Part shown: positions 1 to 8,435 of the stretch, in pieces
Position numbering within the stretch: position 1 is the first letter of the stretch
Layout of the letters: each line of letters begins with the position of its first letter
NCBI RefSeq assembly: GCF_000281715.2
Contig: NZ_CP124576.1
Span: 2,053,501 to 2,117,500, forward strand
Length of the DNA stretch: 64,000 bases
Origin: Sphingobium sp. AP49
Lineage (GTDB): Bacteria > Pseudomonadota > Alphaproteobacteria > Sphingomonadales > Sphingomonadaceae
Reading direction: 5' to 3'
Position numbers and translations under genes: made by a program
Notes under the pieces: generated by a model
The model's input: only the letters and a program-made list of their open reading frames with translations
Databases searched by the model: none
Told to the model about the DNA's origin: nothing

Positions 1-1154
1 AACTCGGTCGCGTTCTTGACTTCGCCCTCGACGGTCGAACCGATCGGGTGACGTTCTGCGAACGAATCCCACGGATTGCTCTGGGCCTGCTTGAGGCCGA
101 GCGAGATGCGGCGCTTCTCGGGATCGACTTCGAGAACGATGACTTCCACTTCCTGGCTGGTCGAAACGATCTTGCCGGGGTGGACGTTCTTCTTGGTCCA
201 GGACATTTCCGAAACATGGACCAGGCCTTCGATGCCCGGCTCCAGTTCGACGAACGCACCATATTCGGTGATGTTCGTGACGCGGCCCGACAGCTTCGCA
301 CCGACCGGGTACTTGGCGGCTGCGCCTTCCCACGGATCGCTTTCCAGCTGCTTCATGCCGAGGCTGATGCGCTGGGTTTCGCGGTTGATGCGGATGATCT
401 GGACACGGACGGTGTCGCCGATGTTGATCATCTCGTTCGGGTGGTTGATGCGCTTGTACGACAGGTCGGTGACGTGCAGCAGGCCATCGATGCCGCCCAG
501 ATCAACGAACGCACCATAGTCGGTGATGTTCTTGACGACGCCTTCGATGATCTGACCTTCGGCCAGGGTCTGGATCAGGCCGCTGCGCTGTTCGGCGCGG
601 GTTTCTTCCAGGATGGCGCGACGCGACACGACGATGTTGCCACGACGGCGATCCATCTTGAGGATCTGGAAGGGCTGCGGAATGTCCATGAGCGGGGTGA
701 CGTCGCGAACCGGGCGAATGTCGACCTGCGAACCGGGCAGGAAGGCCACGGCGCCGTCGAGGTCGACGGTGAAGCCACCCTTGACGCGGCCGAAGATGAC
801 GCCTTCGACGCGGGCGCTTTCGGTGAACTCGGCTTCGAGCTTGTCCCAGGCGGCTTCGCGGCGCGCGCGGTCGCGCGACAGCATGGCTTCGCCATGGGCG
901 TTTTCGACGCGGTCGACATAGACTTCGACTTCGTCGCCGACCTTGAGGTCAGCCTTCTGGCCGGGTGCGGCGAATTCGCGCAGCGGCACGCGGCCTTCCG
1001 ACTTCAGGCCGACGTCGATCAGCGCCATGTCGTTTTCGATGCCGGTAACGGTGCCCTTTACGACGCGGCCTTCAAAGCCGCCGTCTTCGCCACCGAGAGA
1101 ATCATTGAGAAGCGCGGCGAAATCGTCGCGCGAGGGGAATGCCGTAGAGGCCAT
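1..1154 (-). CDS. rpsA: 30S ribosomal protein S1 (3' end outside window)
   Basis: Ribosomal protein S1 helps the small subunit bind mRNA through tandem OB-fold S1 domains. The frame opens at ATG 1154 (MASTAFPSRDDF) and stays open to position 1, giving the first 384 residues; the C-terminal repeats lie outside the window. Successive S1 repeats are visible, for example VVKGTVTGIENDMALIDVG near residue 30 and repeated GAFVDLGGIDGLLHVTDLS / GAFVELEPGIEGLVHVSEMS units that are typical of repeats 3 and 4. GAAGGA at 1161-1166 is a well-spaced ribosome binding site, six bases before the ATG. It lies directly downstream of cmk on the same strand, the usual aroA-cmk-rpsA order in alphaproteobacteria. 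Confidence 0.96.
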   Translation of the reverse strand, partial: MASTAFPSRDDFAALLNDSLGGEDGGFEGRVVKGTVTGIENDMALIDVGLKSEGRVPLREFAAPGQKADLKVGDEVEVYVDRVENAHGEAMLSRDRARREAAWDKLEAEFTESARVEGVIFGRVKGGFTVDLDGAVAFLPGSQVDIRPVRDVTPLMDIPQPFQILKMDRRRGNIVVSRRAILEETRAEQRSGLIQTLAEGQIIEGVVKNITDYGAFVDLGGIDGLLHVTDLSYKRINHPNEMINIGDTVRVQIIRINRETQRISLGMKQLESDPWEGAAAKYPVGAKLSGRVTNITEYGAFVELEPGIEGLVHVSEMSWTKKNVHPGKIVSTSQEVEVIVLEVDPEKRRISLGLKQAQSNPWDSFAERHPIGSTVEGEVKNATE

Positions 1155-1289
1155 GGTTGGTCCTTCACTCATCATTGCTGGCCAATCGGTTGTGTCCGAT
1201 GGTCTTTGGCCAAACCACGCATGCGGCCGAATACCGCCTGCATATCCAAGGGGTTAGGCTGTAGAACGCTCAGGCTGGAAAAGCGAAAG

Positions 1290-1313
1290 GGCGCCCGGAA
1301 ATGTCCGAGCGCC
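1290..1313 (-). terminator. hairpin between cmk and rpsA, possible terminator
   Basis: Read on the minus strand the sequence is GGCGCTCGGA-CATT-TCCGGGCGCC, a 10-bp stem with one G-T pair and a 4-base loop. It is followed by a weak pyrimidine stretch (CTTTCGCTTTT). It sits 17 bases past the cmk stop and before the rpsA leader. It could end or attenuate aroA-cmk transcription. The broken T run makes it a moderate call. Confidence 0.5.
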
Positions 1314-1329
1314 TTATCGGGTCACACGC

Positions 1330-1959
1330 TTACGGGCGACCTTCAAGCTGGGCGTCCACAAGCGCGATGGCCCGCTGGACGGCGGCGTCTATAGTCAAAT
1401 TGCTGGTATCTAGCAAGTCGGCGCCATCGGCGATCTTGAGCGGGGCATGATCGCGGCTCATGTCGCGGGTGTCGCGGGCCTGGATGTCGGCAATCAGGCT
1501 GTCCATGTCGGGTTCGCCGCCATGGGCGAGGGCATCCTTGAAGCGGCGTTCGGCGCGGACATGGACGCTGGCGGTGACGAAGATTTTGGCATCGGCGTCC
1601 GGCGCGATGACGGTCCCAATGTCGCGTCCGTCGAGGATGGCGCCGCCTGGCTGGGTGGCGAAGTCGCGCTGGCGCTGGACCAGCGCGTCGCGTACGCTCT
1701 GATGCACCGACACGCGCGAGGCGAGGCTGCCGACCGCTTCGCTGCGCAGCGCCGGATCGGCCAGGATGGCGTCGTCGAAACCGCAGGCGGCGAGTGCATC
1801 GGCCTGATGATCCGGATCGCCCCCATTTTTCAGTACGGAAAGACCCACGGCGCGATAGAGCAGGCCGGTGTCGAGCACCGGCAGGCCATAATGGCGCCCC
1901 AGCGCCTTGGCGATCGTGCCCTTGCCCGATGCGGCGGGGCCGTCGACGGCGATGATCAT
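1330..1959 (-). CDS. cmk: cytidylate kinase
   Basis: Phosphorylates CMP and dCMP with ATP in pyrimidine nucleotide recycling; cytosolic. The protein has 209 residues, within the usual range (about 205-230). The N-terminus carries the P-loop GPAASGKGT (residues 7-15) followed by LDTGLLYRAVG, the conserved nucleotide-binding start of Cmk. LDGRDIGTVIAPDADAKIF near residues 109-127 is the conserved GRDIGT segment. The ATG at 1959 overlaps the aroA stop by four bases (ATGA), so translation is probably coupled within an aroA-cmk-(rpsA) operon. Confidence 0.96.
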   Translation of the reverse strand: MIIAVDGPAASGKGTIAKALGRHYGLPVLDTGLLYRAVGLSVLKNGGDPDHQADALAACGFDDAILADPALRSEAVGSLASRVSVHQSVRDALVQRQRDFATQPGGAILDGRDIGTVIAPDADAKIFVTASVHVRAERRFKDALAHGGEPDMDSLIADIQARDTRDMSRDHAPLKIADGADLLDTSNLTIDAAVQRAIALVDAQLEGRP

Positions 1960-3296
1960 GCGATGGCTCCGAGTGTCTGGAGGAGCGTGGTGAAGGTCGG
2001 GAAGCTGGTCGCGACCGGGCGCATGTCGTCGATGGTGACGCCGTCGCGCGAGACGAGGCCGGCGACCGCGAAGCTCATGGCGATGCGGTGATCGAGCTTG
2101 GTGGCGATCGGGCCGCCGCCGGGCAGGGGCTGGCCGGCGCTCCCTTCGATGATGATGCCGTCTTCCAGTTCCTCGACCGTGACGCCGATCGCGCGCAGGC
2201 CGGTGGCCATGGTGGCGATGCGGTCCGATTCCTTGACCCGCAGTTCGTCGAGGCCGCGGAAGATGCTGCGGCCATGTGCGAACGCCGCCGCGACGAAGGC
2301 GACGGGATATTCGTCGATCATGCTGGGCGCGCGGGCAGGATCGGGTTCGACGCCGTTCAGGGCGGAGGCGGTGACGACCAGGTCGCCGACCGGCTCGCCG
2401 CCGACGTCGCGGGCGTTGATGATCTCGATCGATCCGCCCATTTCGCGCAGCAGGTCGATCAGGCCGGCGCGGGTGGCGTTGAGGCCGACATTTGCGATCG
2501 TCACCTGCGATCCCGGCACCAGCAGCGCGGCGACCATCGGGAAGGCGGCCGACGAGGGGTCACCGGGCACGACGATATTCTGCGGCTTGAGTTCGGCTTC
2601 GCCCTTCAGCGTGATGATGCGGGTGCCGTCGGCCTGGACCTCGACATCAAGGTCCGCGCCGAAGCCCTTGAGCATGCGTTCGCTATGGTCGCGGGTCGGG
2701 ATCGGCTCGACCACGCGGGTGATGCCGGGCGTGTTGAGGCCGGCGAGCAGTATCGCCGACTTCACCTGGGCCGAGGCGACCGGGAGGGTATAGTCGAGCG
2801 GCACGGCCGGGCAGGCGCCGGTCATGGTCAGCGGCAGGCGATCGCCCGGGCTGGTGGTGAAGCTGGCGCCGACGCGGGAGAGCGGTTCGGTGACGCGCGC
2901 CATCGGGCGCTTGCTGAGGGACGCGTCGCCCACGAAGGTGGCGGTGATGGCGTGGCTGGCGACCAGGCCCATCAGCAGGCGGGTCGAGGTGCCGCTATTG
3001 CCCATGTCGAGCGCTTCCTGCGGCTGGAGCAGGCCGCCGACACCGACGCCGTGGATATGCCATACGCCGTCTTCATCGCGTTGGATGTCGGCACCCATGG
3101 CTCGCATCGCGGCGGCCGTGGCGAGGACATCCTCCCCCTCCAGCAGGCCTTCGACCCGGCTTTCGCCGACGGCCAGGGCGGACAGCATGAGCGAGCGGTG
3201 GGAAATGCTCTTGTCGCCCGGAACCGCGACGCTGCCCGAAAGCGCGGGGGCGGCGGTGAAGGTCATCGGACTGGGTTGGTCATTATGGCTGGTCAC
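1956..3296 (-). CDS. aroA: 3-phosphoshikimate 1-carboxyvinyltransferase (EPSP synthase)
   Basis: Transfers the enolpyruvyl group of PEP to shikimate-3-phosphate in chorismate synthesis. Length 446 aa is typical. Visible motifs: VPGDKSISHRSLML (residues 25-38), the PEP loop DMGNSGTSTRLLMG (97-110), SLSKRPMARV, IPTRDHSERMLKGFGADL and LRVKESDRI. The RDHSERML and SKRPM forms resemble class II enzymes (CP4 type) rather than the E. coli type. The residue equivalent to E. coli Gly96 / CP4 Ala100 is Gly102. An alternative start is the internal ATG at 3266. It overlaps cmk by four bases and is divergent from the TIGR02300 gene. Confidence 0.95.
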   Translation of the reverse strand: MTSHNDQPSPMTFTAAPALSGSVAVPGDKSISHRSLMLSALAVGESRVEGLLEGEDVLATAAAMRAMGADIQRDEDGVWHIHGVGVGGLLQPQEALDMGNSGTSTRLLMGLVASHAITATFVGDASLSKRPMARVTEPLSRVGASFTTSPGDRLPLTMTGACPAVPLDYTLPVASAQVKSAILLAGLNTPGITRVVEPIPTRDHSERMLKGFGADLDVEVQADGTRIITLKGEAELKPQNIVVPGDPSSAAFPMVAALLVPGSQVTIANVGLNATRAGLIDLLREMGGSIEIINARDVGGEPVGDLVVTASALNGVEPDPARAPSMIDEYPVAFVAAAFAHGRSIFRGLDELRVKESDRIATMATGLRAIGVTVEELEDGIIIEGSAGQPLPGGGPIATKLDHRIAMSFAVAGLVSRDGVTIDDMRPVATSFPTFTTLLQTLGAIA

Positions 3297-3442
3297 GGGG
3301 TATCCATCATCTTGGAACCGAAAAAATGCGCCCGGCTTTTGACAGCGCGGTTTCGCTATGGCAAGGCGCCCGACGTTTCGTGGACGACTTCCGTCGTACC
3401 GCGTGATTTCTGTTTGAGCATCGAAGAAGGAACAGGCCGGAC

Positions 3443-3781
3443 ATGGTGAAGGCTGAATGGGGCACGAAGCGGACCTGCCCGAAATGCGCGACTCGCTTCT
3501 ACGACCTGGGCAAGGATGACCCGGTGACCTGCATCAATTGCGGCGCCGCTTGGGAGCCCGAACCGGTGCTGAAGTCGAAGCAGCCGCTGCCTTATGAAGA
3601 GGTCGCGCCCAAGAAGGTCATCGAGACCGCAGACGGTGAGGTCGAGACGGCCGACGACGATCTGGACATCGATATCGACGTCGATGACGATGAAGATTCG
3701 CCGGACAATGACGTCGATCTGGGTGGTGATGACGACCTGGGCGTTGACGCCGGCAGCGACGATAATGACGACGATAATTAA
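3443..3781 (+). CDS. TIGR02300 family protein (FYDLN acid domain)
   Basis: A 112-residue protein of the alphaproteobacterial FYDLN-acid family; no molecular function is established. The N-terminal third is a zinc-ribbon-like segment with CPKC at residues 12-15 and CINC near 30-33, flanking the conserved RFYDLGKDDP. The C-terminal half is almost entirely Asp/Glu (long DDD runs), so the protein is very acidic and probably disordered there. A purine-rich stretch (GAAGAAGGAACAGG) precedes the ATG. It is transcribed away from aroA and towards the two tRNA-Ala genes. Confidence 0.9.
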   Translation: MVKAEWGTKRTCPKCATRFYDLGKDDPVTCINCGAAWEPEPVLKSKQPLPYEEVAPKKVIETADGEVETADDDLDIDIDVDDDEDSPDNDVDLGGDDDLGVDAGSDDNDDDN

Positions 3782-3869
3782 TTGAAAATTGTGCTTGCCA
3801 ACGGGGTCGCCTCCTCCTAGAGGCAGCGACCTCCGAGGCGCCGGACCCAACGGCGCTTCATGATGGTAA

Positions 3870-3945
3870 GGGGCCTTAGCTCAGCTGGGAGAGCGCCTGC
3901 ATGGCATGCAGGAGGTCAGCGGTTCGATCCCGCTAGGCTCCACCA
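3870..3945 (+). tRNA. tRNA-Ala (anticodon GGC), copy 1
   Basis: A 76-base cloverleaf with encoded CCA. The acceptor GGGGCCT pairs with AGGCTCC (one G-U). The anticodon stem CCTGC/GCAGG encloses ATGGCAT, giving anticodon GGC (alanine). The T-arm contains GGTTCGATCCC. It is identical to the copy at 4084. Confidence 0.97.
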
Positions 3946-4083
3946 ATTTTTCGGAACCAGAAAATGTCCCTCGGGCATTTTCCCGAAAAATACCCAAGCG
4001 CAAGCGCGGGTTTGGACATATGACCGACGGCATTGCCGGACATGGTCTGATCCATCGGGACGCGGCCAGTGCCGTATCAGGAT

Positions 4084-4159
4084 GGGGCCTTAGCTCAGCT
4101 GGGAGAGCGCCTGCATGGCATGCAGGAGGTCAGCGGTTCGATCCCGCTAGGCTCCACCA
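4084..4159 (+). tRNA. tRNA-Ala (anticodon GGC), copy 2
   Basis: Base-for-base identical to the tRNA at 3870-3945, again with encoded CCA, 138 bases downstream. The spacer is unrelated to the flanks of copy 1, so the repeat is confined to the tRNA itself. Confidence 0.97.
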
Positions 4160-4242
4160 TTTCCGGAAAAGATAGCCCGGATATTACCTCACATCGTCGA
4201 TGACCTGCCCGCATCCTTGCGGTGCGAGCCATCATCTGTGCG

Positions 4243-4728
4243 TCATTTCAGCGGCAGAAACAGGTCCGTGACCGCTGCATGTTCCGCAACTTCGGGAAAG
4301 AAGGCGAGGCGCTGGCAATAGAGCGGGAAATCGCGCGTTTCCTCCCCACTGGCCGGTAGCCAGTCACGGTAGAGATAGAGGGCGGCAGGCTCCAGATTGT
4401 CGCTGTTTCCCGTCACTCGCAGCACGGCGCAGCGGCCGCCCGGAATGATGCCGACTTCTATCGGCACGCCATGGGCGTCGAAGGGGCGGCTGGTGCCCGC
4501 GCACAGATCGAGTCGATAGTCGAGCGATGGCGTGGTGCGCGGGTCATCATGAAAGATGTTGAAGGTCGCGCTGCTCGACGGCGGCAACCCCGCCGCCTTG
4601 CGCCAGGCGATGAAGCGCCGGATCGTATCGCCGATCGTTGCGGGATCGCCGCGATGCTGCATGATCGCGACCGGCGTTTCGGTCACATCGCGAATGACGA
4701 CGGCGTCCCGGGTGAATTTCGTCTGCAT
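4243..4728 (-). CDS. GyrI-like effector-binding domain (downstream half of a split AraC regulator)
   Basis: About 161 residues forming a GyrI-like / AraC effector-binding domain, the small-molecule-sensing fold found at the C-terminus of Rob/BmrR-type regulators. Visible hallmarks are VAIMQHRGDPATIGDT near the start and the IEVGIIPGGRCAVLR strand pair. It lies in the same frame as the AraC HTH half upstream; only a TGA at 4780-4782 and twelve sense codons separate that half from the first in-frame start-like codon (GTG 4743). ATG 4728 has an AGGAG seven bases upstream (4736-4740), so this half could be translated alone. Most likely this is the C-terminal domain of one ancestral 293-residue protein. 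Confidence 0.8.
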   Translation of the reverse strand: MQTKFTRDAVVIRDVTETPVAIMQHRGDPATIGDTIRRFIAWRKAAGLPPSSSATFNIFHDDPRTTPSLDYRLDLCAGTSRPFDAHGVPIEVGIIPGGRCAVLRVTGNSDNLEPAALYLYRDWLPASGEETRDFPLYCQRLAFFPEVAEHAAVTDLFLPLK

Positions 4729-4779
4729 ATGCTTGCTCCTCACTTCGTCAAATGGCCCAAGGGCGGCAAGCCACGGTTC

Positions 4780-5124
4780 TCAGGCGGGAGAGGAGCGGAA
4801 GGAAGACGGTGATTGCCCGAAATTCCTGCGAAAGGCGCGGGCAAAGGCATCGGGCGCGTCATAGCCGGCATCCAGCGCAATGGCGGTGATCATCTGCCCA
4901 TGGCGATAGGCCAGCCGATAGGCGGCGCGCTTCATGCGGGCCAACTGGACATAGCGATGGACCGACAGGCCGAATATCGCGCTGAATTGGCGATGGAAAT
5001 GATATTTGGAAAAGGCCGCGACGCTGCTGATCGCATCCAGATCCAGATGATCGTCCAGATGCCGATCGATATGATCGAGCACCCGCTGCATCCGGTCCTG
5101 ATATTGATCCAGCATCGCCTTCAT
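4780..5124 (-). CDS. AraC-family HTH protein, truncated by an in-frame TGA
   Basis: A 114-residue AraC/XylS DNA-binding domain with two HTH units: LDLDAISSVAAFSKYHFHRQF (first) and ITAIALDAGYDAPDAFARAF (second), ending in the conserved FGQSPSSFR. AraC proteins with this N-terminal HTH normally continue into a GyrI-like sensor. Here the frame stops at TGA 4780-4782 and then resumes as EPWLAALGPFDE and the GyrI-like domain without a frame change. A TGG to TGA change (Trp to stop) is the simplest explanation. The DNA-binding half may still be made, but without its sensor. Confidence 0.82.
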   Translation of the reverse strand: MKAMLDQYQDRMQRVLDHIDRHLDDHLDLDAISSVAAFSKYHFHRQFSAIFGLSVHRYVQLARMKRAAYRLAYRHGQMITAIALDAGYDAPDAFARAFRRNFGQSPSSFRSSPA

Positions 5125-5200
5125 TTTCGTCCTCCGTGGCGAGGCCAGTTAGGCGCTTTCGGGCGGCGGGTGCTCGACTGATCTTGCGGTCTTGAGCCGG

Positions 5201-7477
5201 TCAGGCCAACGAGACGAAGCTGTCCATCACCCGCTTGCGGCCGGCGGTCTCGAAATCGATTTCCAGCTTGTTGCCCTCGATCGCGGCGATCGTGCCATAG
5301 CCGAATTTCTGGTGGAAGACGCGCTGGCCGAGCGCCACATCGTCGCGTCCCTTGTTGCCGATCGACACCGCCGAAGTCCGCGCCTCGACGATTCGCGCCG
5401 GCTCGCGGTTGAACTGACCGCTGGTCTGGGCGCGCTGCCAGCCGGGGCCGCGGGCGGAACCGCGTGCGACATTGGCGAAGGGATCGTCCCGTTCCGACCA
5501 GTTGGCGCGCCAGAGCGAGGCGCCGCCGGACATGCTGCTTTCCTCATCCACATGTTCGGGCGGCAATTCGCCGACGAAGCGGGAGGGGATGGAGCTAGTC
5601 CATTGGCCATAGATGCGGCGGTTGGCGGCATGGAGGATGGTGCAGCGCTTGCGCGCGCGGGTGATCGCGACATAGGCGAGGCGCCGTTCCTCCTCCAGGC
5701 TGTTGAGCCCGCCCTCGTCCAGCGCACGCTGCGAGGGGAAGATGCCTTCCTCCCAGCCGGCGAGGAAGACATTGTCGAACTCCAGCCCCTTGGCGGCGTG
5801 GATGGTCATGATGGTGAGCTTGCGCTCATCCTGCTGCGCCTCATTGTCCATGACCAGACTGACATGTTCGAGGAAGGCGCCCAGCGTCTCATATTCCTCC
5901 ATCGCGCGCGTGAGTTCGCTCAGGTTTTCGAGGCGGCCGGCGCTCTCGGTCGAGCGTTCGGCCTGGAGCGTGGCGGTATAGCCGCTTTCGTCCAGGATCT
6001 GGCGGGCCAGTTCGGCATGGGGCAGTTGTGCGGCGCGATCGCGCCAGCGGGCGAGGTCGCCGATGAAGGCCCCGAGCGCGCGGCGTGCCTGGGGCGTCAG
6101 TTCGTCGGTGTCGAGGATGCGGGCGGCGGCAAGGGCGAGCGGGATGCCCTCCGCGCGCGCCAGACGGTGCAGCTTTTCGACCGCCTTGTCGCCCAGGCCG
6201 CGCTTGGGAACGTTGACGATGCGCTCGAAGGCGAGATCGTCCGCCGGCTGGTTGACCAGGCGCAGATAGGCGAGCGCATCGCGGATTTCGGCGCGCTCAT
6301 AGAAGCGGAAGCCGCCGACGATGCGATAGGGCAGGCCGATCTGGATGAAGCGGTCTTCAAACTCGCGGGTCTGGTGCTGGGCGCGGACGAGGATCGCCAC
6401 CTCGTCCAGCGATCCGCCGGCGCGGGTGATCGCCTCGATCTCGTCGCCGACGCGGCGGGCTTCCTCCGGCCCGTCCCACACGCCGAGCACGCGCACCTTT
6501 TCGCCGACGTCGATGTCGGTCCACAATGTCTTGCCCAGGCGATTGCCATTTTCCGCGATCACCCCGGATGCGGCGCCCAATATGTGCGGGGTGGAGCGGT
6601 AGTTTTGTTCCAGCCGGACGATTACGGCGCCCGGAAAATCCTTTTCAAAGCGCAGGATATTGGCGACTTCTGCGCCACGCCATGAATAGATGGACTGGTC
6701 GTCGTCGCCGACGCAGCAGATATTCTTGCGGGTCTGGGCGAGCAGGCGGAGCCAGAGATACTGGCTGCTATTGGTGTCCTGATATTCGTCCACCATGATA
6801 TATTTGAAGCGCTGTTGATATTGCTCCAGCACGTCGCGGTGACGCTTCAATATGGTCAAAACATGTAGAAGCAAGTCACCGAAATCGCAGGCATTCACCT
6901 CGCGCAGTCGGGCCTGGTAGGCGGCATAGAGCTTCTGCCCCTTGCCATGGGCATAGCCCTCCGCCTCGCCGGCGCCGACTTCCTCCGGAGTGAGGCCCTT
7001 GTTCTTCCACTGGTCGATCAGGCCGGCGAGCTGGCGCGCGGGCCAGCGCTTTTCGTCGATCCCCTCGGCCTGGATCAGCTGCTTCATCAGGCGCAACTGG
7101 TCGTCGGTGTCGAGGATGGTGAAATTGGACTGGAGCCCGACCAGTTCGGCATGGCGACGCAGCATCTTAGCCGCGATCGCATGGAAGGTGCCGAGCCAGG
7201 GCATGCCCTCAACCGCCGGGCCGATCATCCGGCCGACGCGCTCGCGCATTTCCCGCGCCGCCTTGTTGGTGAAGGTGACGGCCAGGATTTCCGAGGGCCA
7301 GGCGCGCTGGGTCGCGACCAGATGGGCGAGGCGGGCGGTCAGTGCTGCGGTCTTGCCCGTCCCCGCGCCGGCCAGCACCAGCACCGGCCCCTCCGTGGTC
7401 AGCACAGCCTGACGCTGCGGTTCGTTGAGACCCTTCAGATAGGGCGGGTCATTGGGCGAGGGAGCAGGCACGGTCAT
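5201..7477 (-). CDS. uvrD: ATP-dependent 3'-5' DNA helicase UvrD/PcrA
   Basis: SF1 helicase that unwinds DNA in nucleotide-excision and mismatch repair and removes RecA filaments. Length 758 aa matches the UvrD/PcrA family. Motifs in order: GLNEPQRQAV (Q motif, about residue 17), Walker A AGAGTGKT (about 36), AVTFTNKAAREM (Ia), VDEYQDTNSSQY (II), VGDDDQSIYSWRGA (III), LEQNYRSTPHIL (IV), MTIHAAKGLEFDNVFL (V) and VAITRARKR (VI). The C-terminus has the Tudor-like FGYGTIAAIEGNKLEIDFE segment of PcrA/UvrD. Transcribed alone, divergent from the GFA gene. The choice between the uvrD and pcrA names is arbitrary here. Confidence 0.95.
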   Translation of the reverse strand: MTVPAPSPNDPPYLKGLNEPQRQAVLTTEGPVLVLAGAGTGKTAALTARLAHLVATQRAWPSEILAVTFTNKAAREMRERVGRMIGPAVEGMPWLGTFHAIAAKMLRRHAELVGLQSNFTILDTDDQLRLMKQLIQAEGIDEKRWPARQLAGLIDQWKNKGLTPEEVGAGEAEGYAHGKGQKLYAAYQARLREVNACDFGDLLLHVLTILKRHRDVLEQYQQRFKYIMVDEYQDTNSSQYLWLRLLAQTRKNICCVGDDDQSIYSWRGAEVANILRFEKDFPGAVIVRLEQNYRSTPHILGAASGVIAENGNRLGKTLWTDIDVGEKVRVLGVWDGPEEARRVGDEIEAITRAGGSLDEVAILVRAQHQTREFEDRFIQIGLPYRIVGGFRFYERAEIRDALAYLRLVNQPADDLAFERIVNVPKRGLGDKAVEKLHRLARAEGIPLALAAARILDTDELTPQARRALGAFIGDLARWRDRAAQLPHAELARQILDESGYTATLQAERSTESAGRLENLSELTRAMEEYETLGAFLEHVSLVMDNEAQQDERKLTIMTIHAAKGLEFDNVFLAGWEEGIFPSQRALDEGGLNSLEEERRLAYVAITRARKRCTILHAANRRIYGQWTSSIPSRFVGELPPEHVDEESSMSGGASLWRANWSERDDPFANVARGSARGPGWQRAQTSGQFNREPARIVEARTSAVSIGNKGRDDVALGQRVFHQKFGYGTIAAIEGNKLEIDFETAGRKRVMDSFVSLA

Positions 7478-7587
7478 GGGCGATCAACTAGGGATGGGCG
7501 GTTGTGGGGGCAAGGGCGGATGGCCTTGCAGCGGGACGTAATCTATGAGAACAAAAAGAGAATCACGCAAGATGCGAATGGAGCAAG

Positions 7588-7986
7588 ATGATGGTGACGG
7601 GGCGGTGCCAGTGCGGGGCGATCCATTATGCGGCGGTGGATGAGCCGGTTTATAGCGCGCTCTGCCATTGCAGCGATTGTCGGATGAGCGCGGGTGCGCC
7701 GATGGTCGGTTGGGCTTTGTTCCCGCATGACAAGGTGACGATAGAGGGCGATCCGGTCGCCTATCAGTCGTCCGACAATGCGACTCGCCATTTCTGCGGC
7801 ACTTGTGGCACCGGGCTGTTCTACACCAATCCCACGGTGTTTCCCGGCATGATCGACATCCAGACCGCGACGCTGGATGACCAGTCGGCCTTCCCGCCGG
7901 CGATCCATGTCCAATATGCCGAGGCGGCACCGTGGATGGCGGCGGCGCACGACCTGCCCCGGTTCGAGCGTTACCCGGCGGACTGA
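7588..7986 (+). CDS. GFA (glutathione-dependent formaldehyde-activating-like) family protein
   Basis: A 132-residue zinc-binding beta-tent protein of the GFA/CENP-V family. The zinc ligands are visible: GRCQCGAI near the N-terminus, CHCSDCRMSAG (about residues 30-40) and FCGTCGTGLFY (about 70-80). The family is named for Gfa, which combines glutathione with formaldehyde, but most members have unknown substrates. GGAGCAAG precedes ATGATG. It stands alone, divergent from uvrD. The reaction catalysed cannot be read from sequence. Confidence 0.88.
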   Translation: MMVTGRCQCGAIHYAAVDEPVYSALCHCSDCRMSAGAPMVGWALFPHDKVTIEGDPVAYQSSDNATRHFCGTCGTGLFYTNPTVFPGMIDIQTATLDDQSAFPPAIHVQYAEAAPWMAAAHDLPRFERYPAD

Positions 7987-7992
7987 GCGCGA

Positions 7993-8030
7993 CCCGCGTC
8001 AGCGACGGCACGGCTCGTCGCTGACGCGGG
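7993..8030 (+). terminator. perfect 15-bp hairpin downstream of the GFA gene
   Basis: CCCGCGTCAGCGACG (7993-8007) is exactly complementary to CGTCGCTGACGCGGG (8016-8030) across an 8-base loop, starting seven bases after the GFA stop. There is no T run after the stem, so it may terminate poorly and could instead protect the transcript 3' end. Confidence 0.5.
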
Positions 8031-8093
8031 GAACGGAGCAGTGGGTGGCCGGTTTCTCCCTTGCTCGGGGCAAGGAGCAGAAGGACCAACCCG

Positions 8094-8435
8094 ATGAAGA
8101 TCGTCATGATCGCCGGTTTCGCCGCTCTGTCGCTGGCGGCGCTACCCAGTCAGGCCGGCGCACAGGCAATGTCACCGCCCGCCCAGAATCAGGATCCCAA
8201 TGCGGCGCAGCCGGCTGGCACGGTTCCGGCCGAAACGGGCATGGCGCCTGCGCCCGCCAATGTGCCGCGCGATCCGGCGGCACCGGTGGGGTCCTCGTCC
8301 AATCCCGTGACTGTGGGCGGCAATATGACGCCGCCGCCGACCGAGGCGAAGGCTTATCCGGTCTGCGGCAAGAACGTGCAGGACAGTTGCGTCAATCCGG
8401 GCGAGGCGAAGAGGAAGATGCGCAGGCCGGGCTGA
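8094..8435 (+). CDS. small secreted Ala/Pro-rich protein of unknown function
   Basis: 113 residues. A signal peptide is clear: MKIVMIAGFAALSLAALP then SQAGAQA, with probable cleavage after AQA near residue 25. The mature part is low-complexity and rich in Ala, Pro and Asn, ending in AYPVCGKNVQDSCVNPGEAK, with two cysteines that could pair. The ATG at 8094 has AAGGAGCAGAAGGACC upstream and is preferred to an in-frame codon at 8061. Its last 44 bases overlap the convergent end of the Rrf2 gene. No family is recognised beyond short periplasmic proteins of sphingomonads. Confidence 0.65.
   Translation: MKIVMIAGFAALSLAALPSQAGAQAMSPPAQNQDPNAAQPAGTVPAETGMAPAPANVPRDPAAPVGSSSNPVTVGGNMTPPPTEAKAYPVCGKNVQDSCVNPGEAKRKMRRPG

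Noticed and set aside
48-1394. 448-residue open frame on plus at the window start
   Set aside because: Antisense of rpsA, whose S1 repeats are unmistakable.
3787-3840. Hairpin after the TIGR02300 gene (GTCGC...GCGAC)
   Set aside because: Stem of only five pairs with a poor loop and no T run; too weak to list as a terminator.
3860-4175. Open frames covering both tRNA-Ala genes (peptides containing SSAGRAPAWHAGGQRFDPARLH)
   Set aside because: These are the well-known artefact of translating tRNA genes; both tRNAs fold perfectly.
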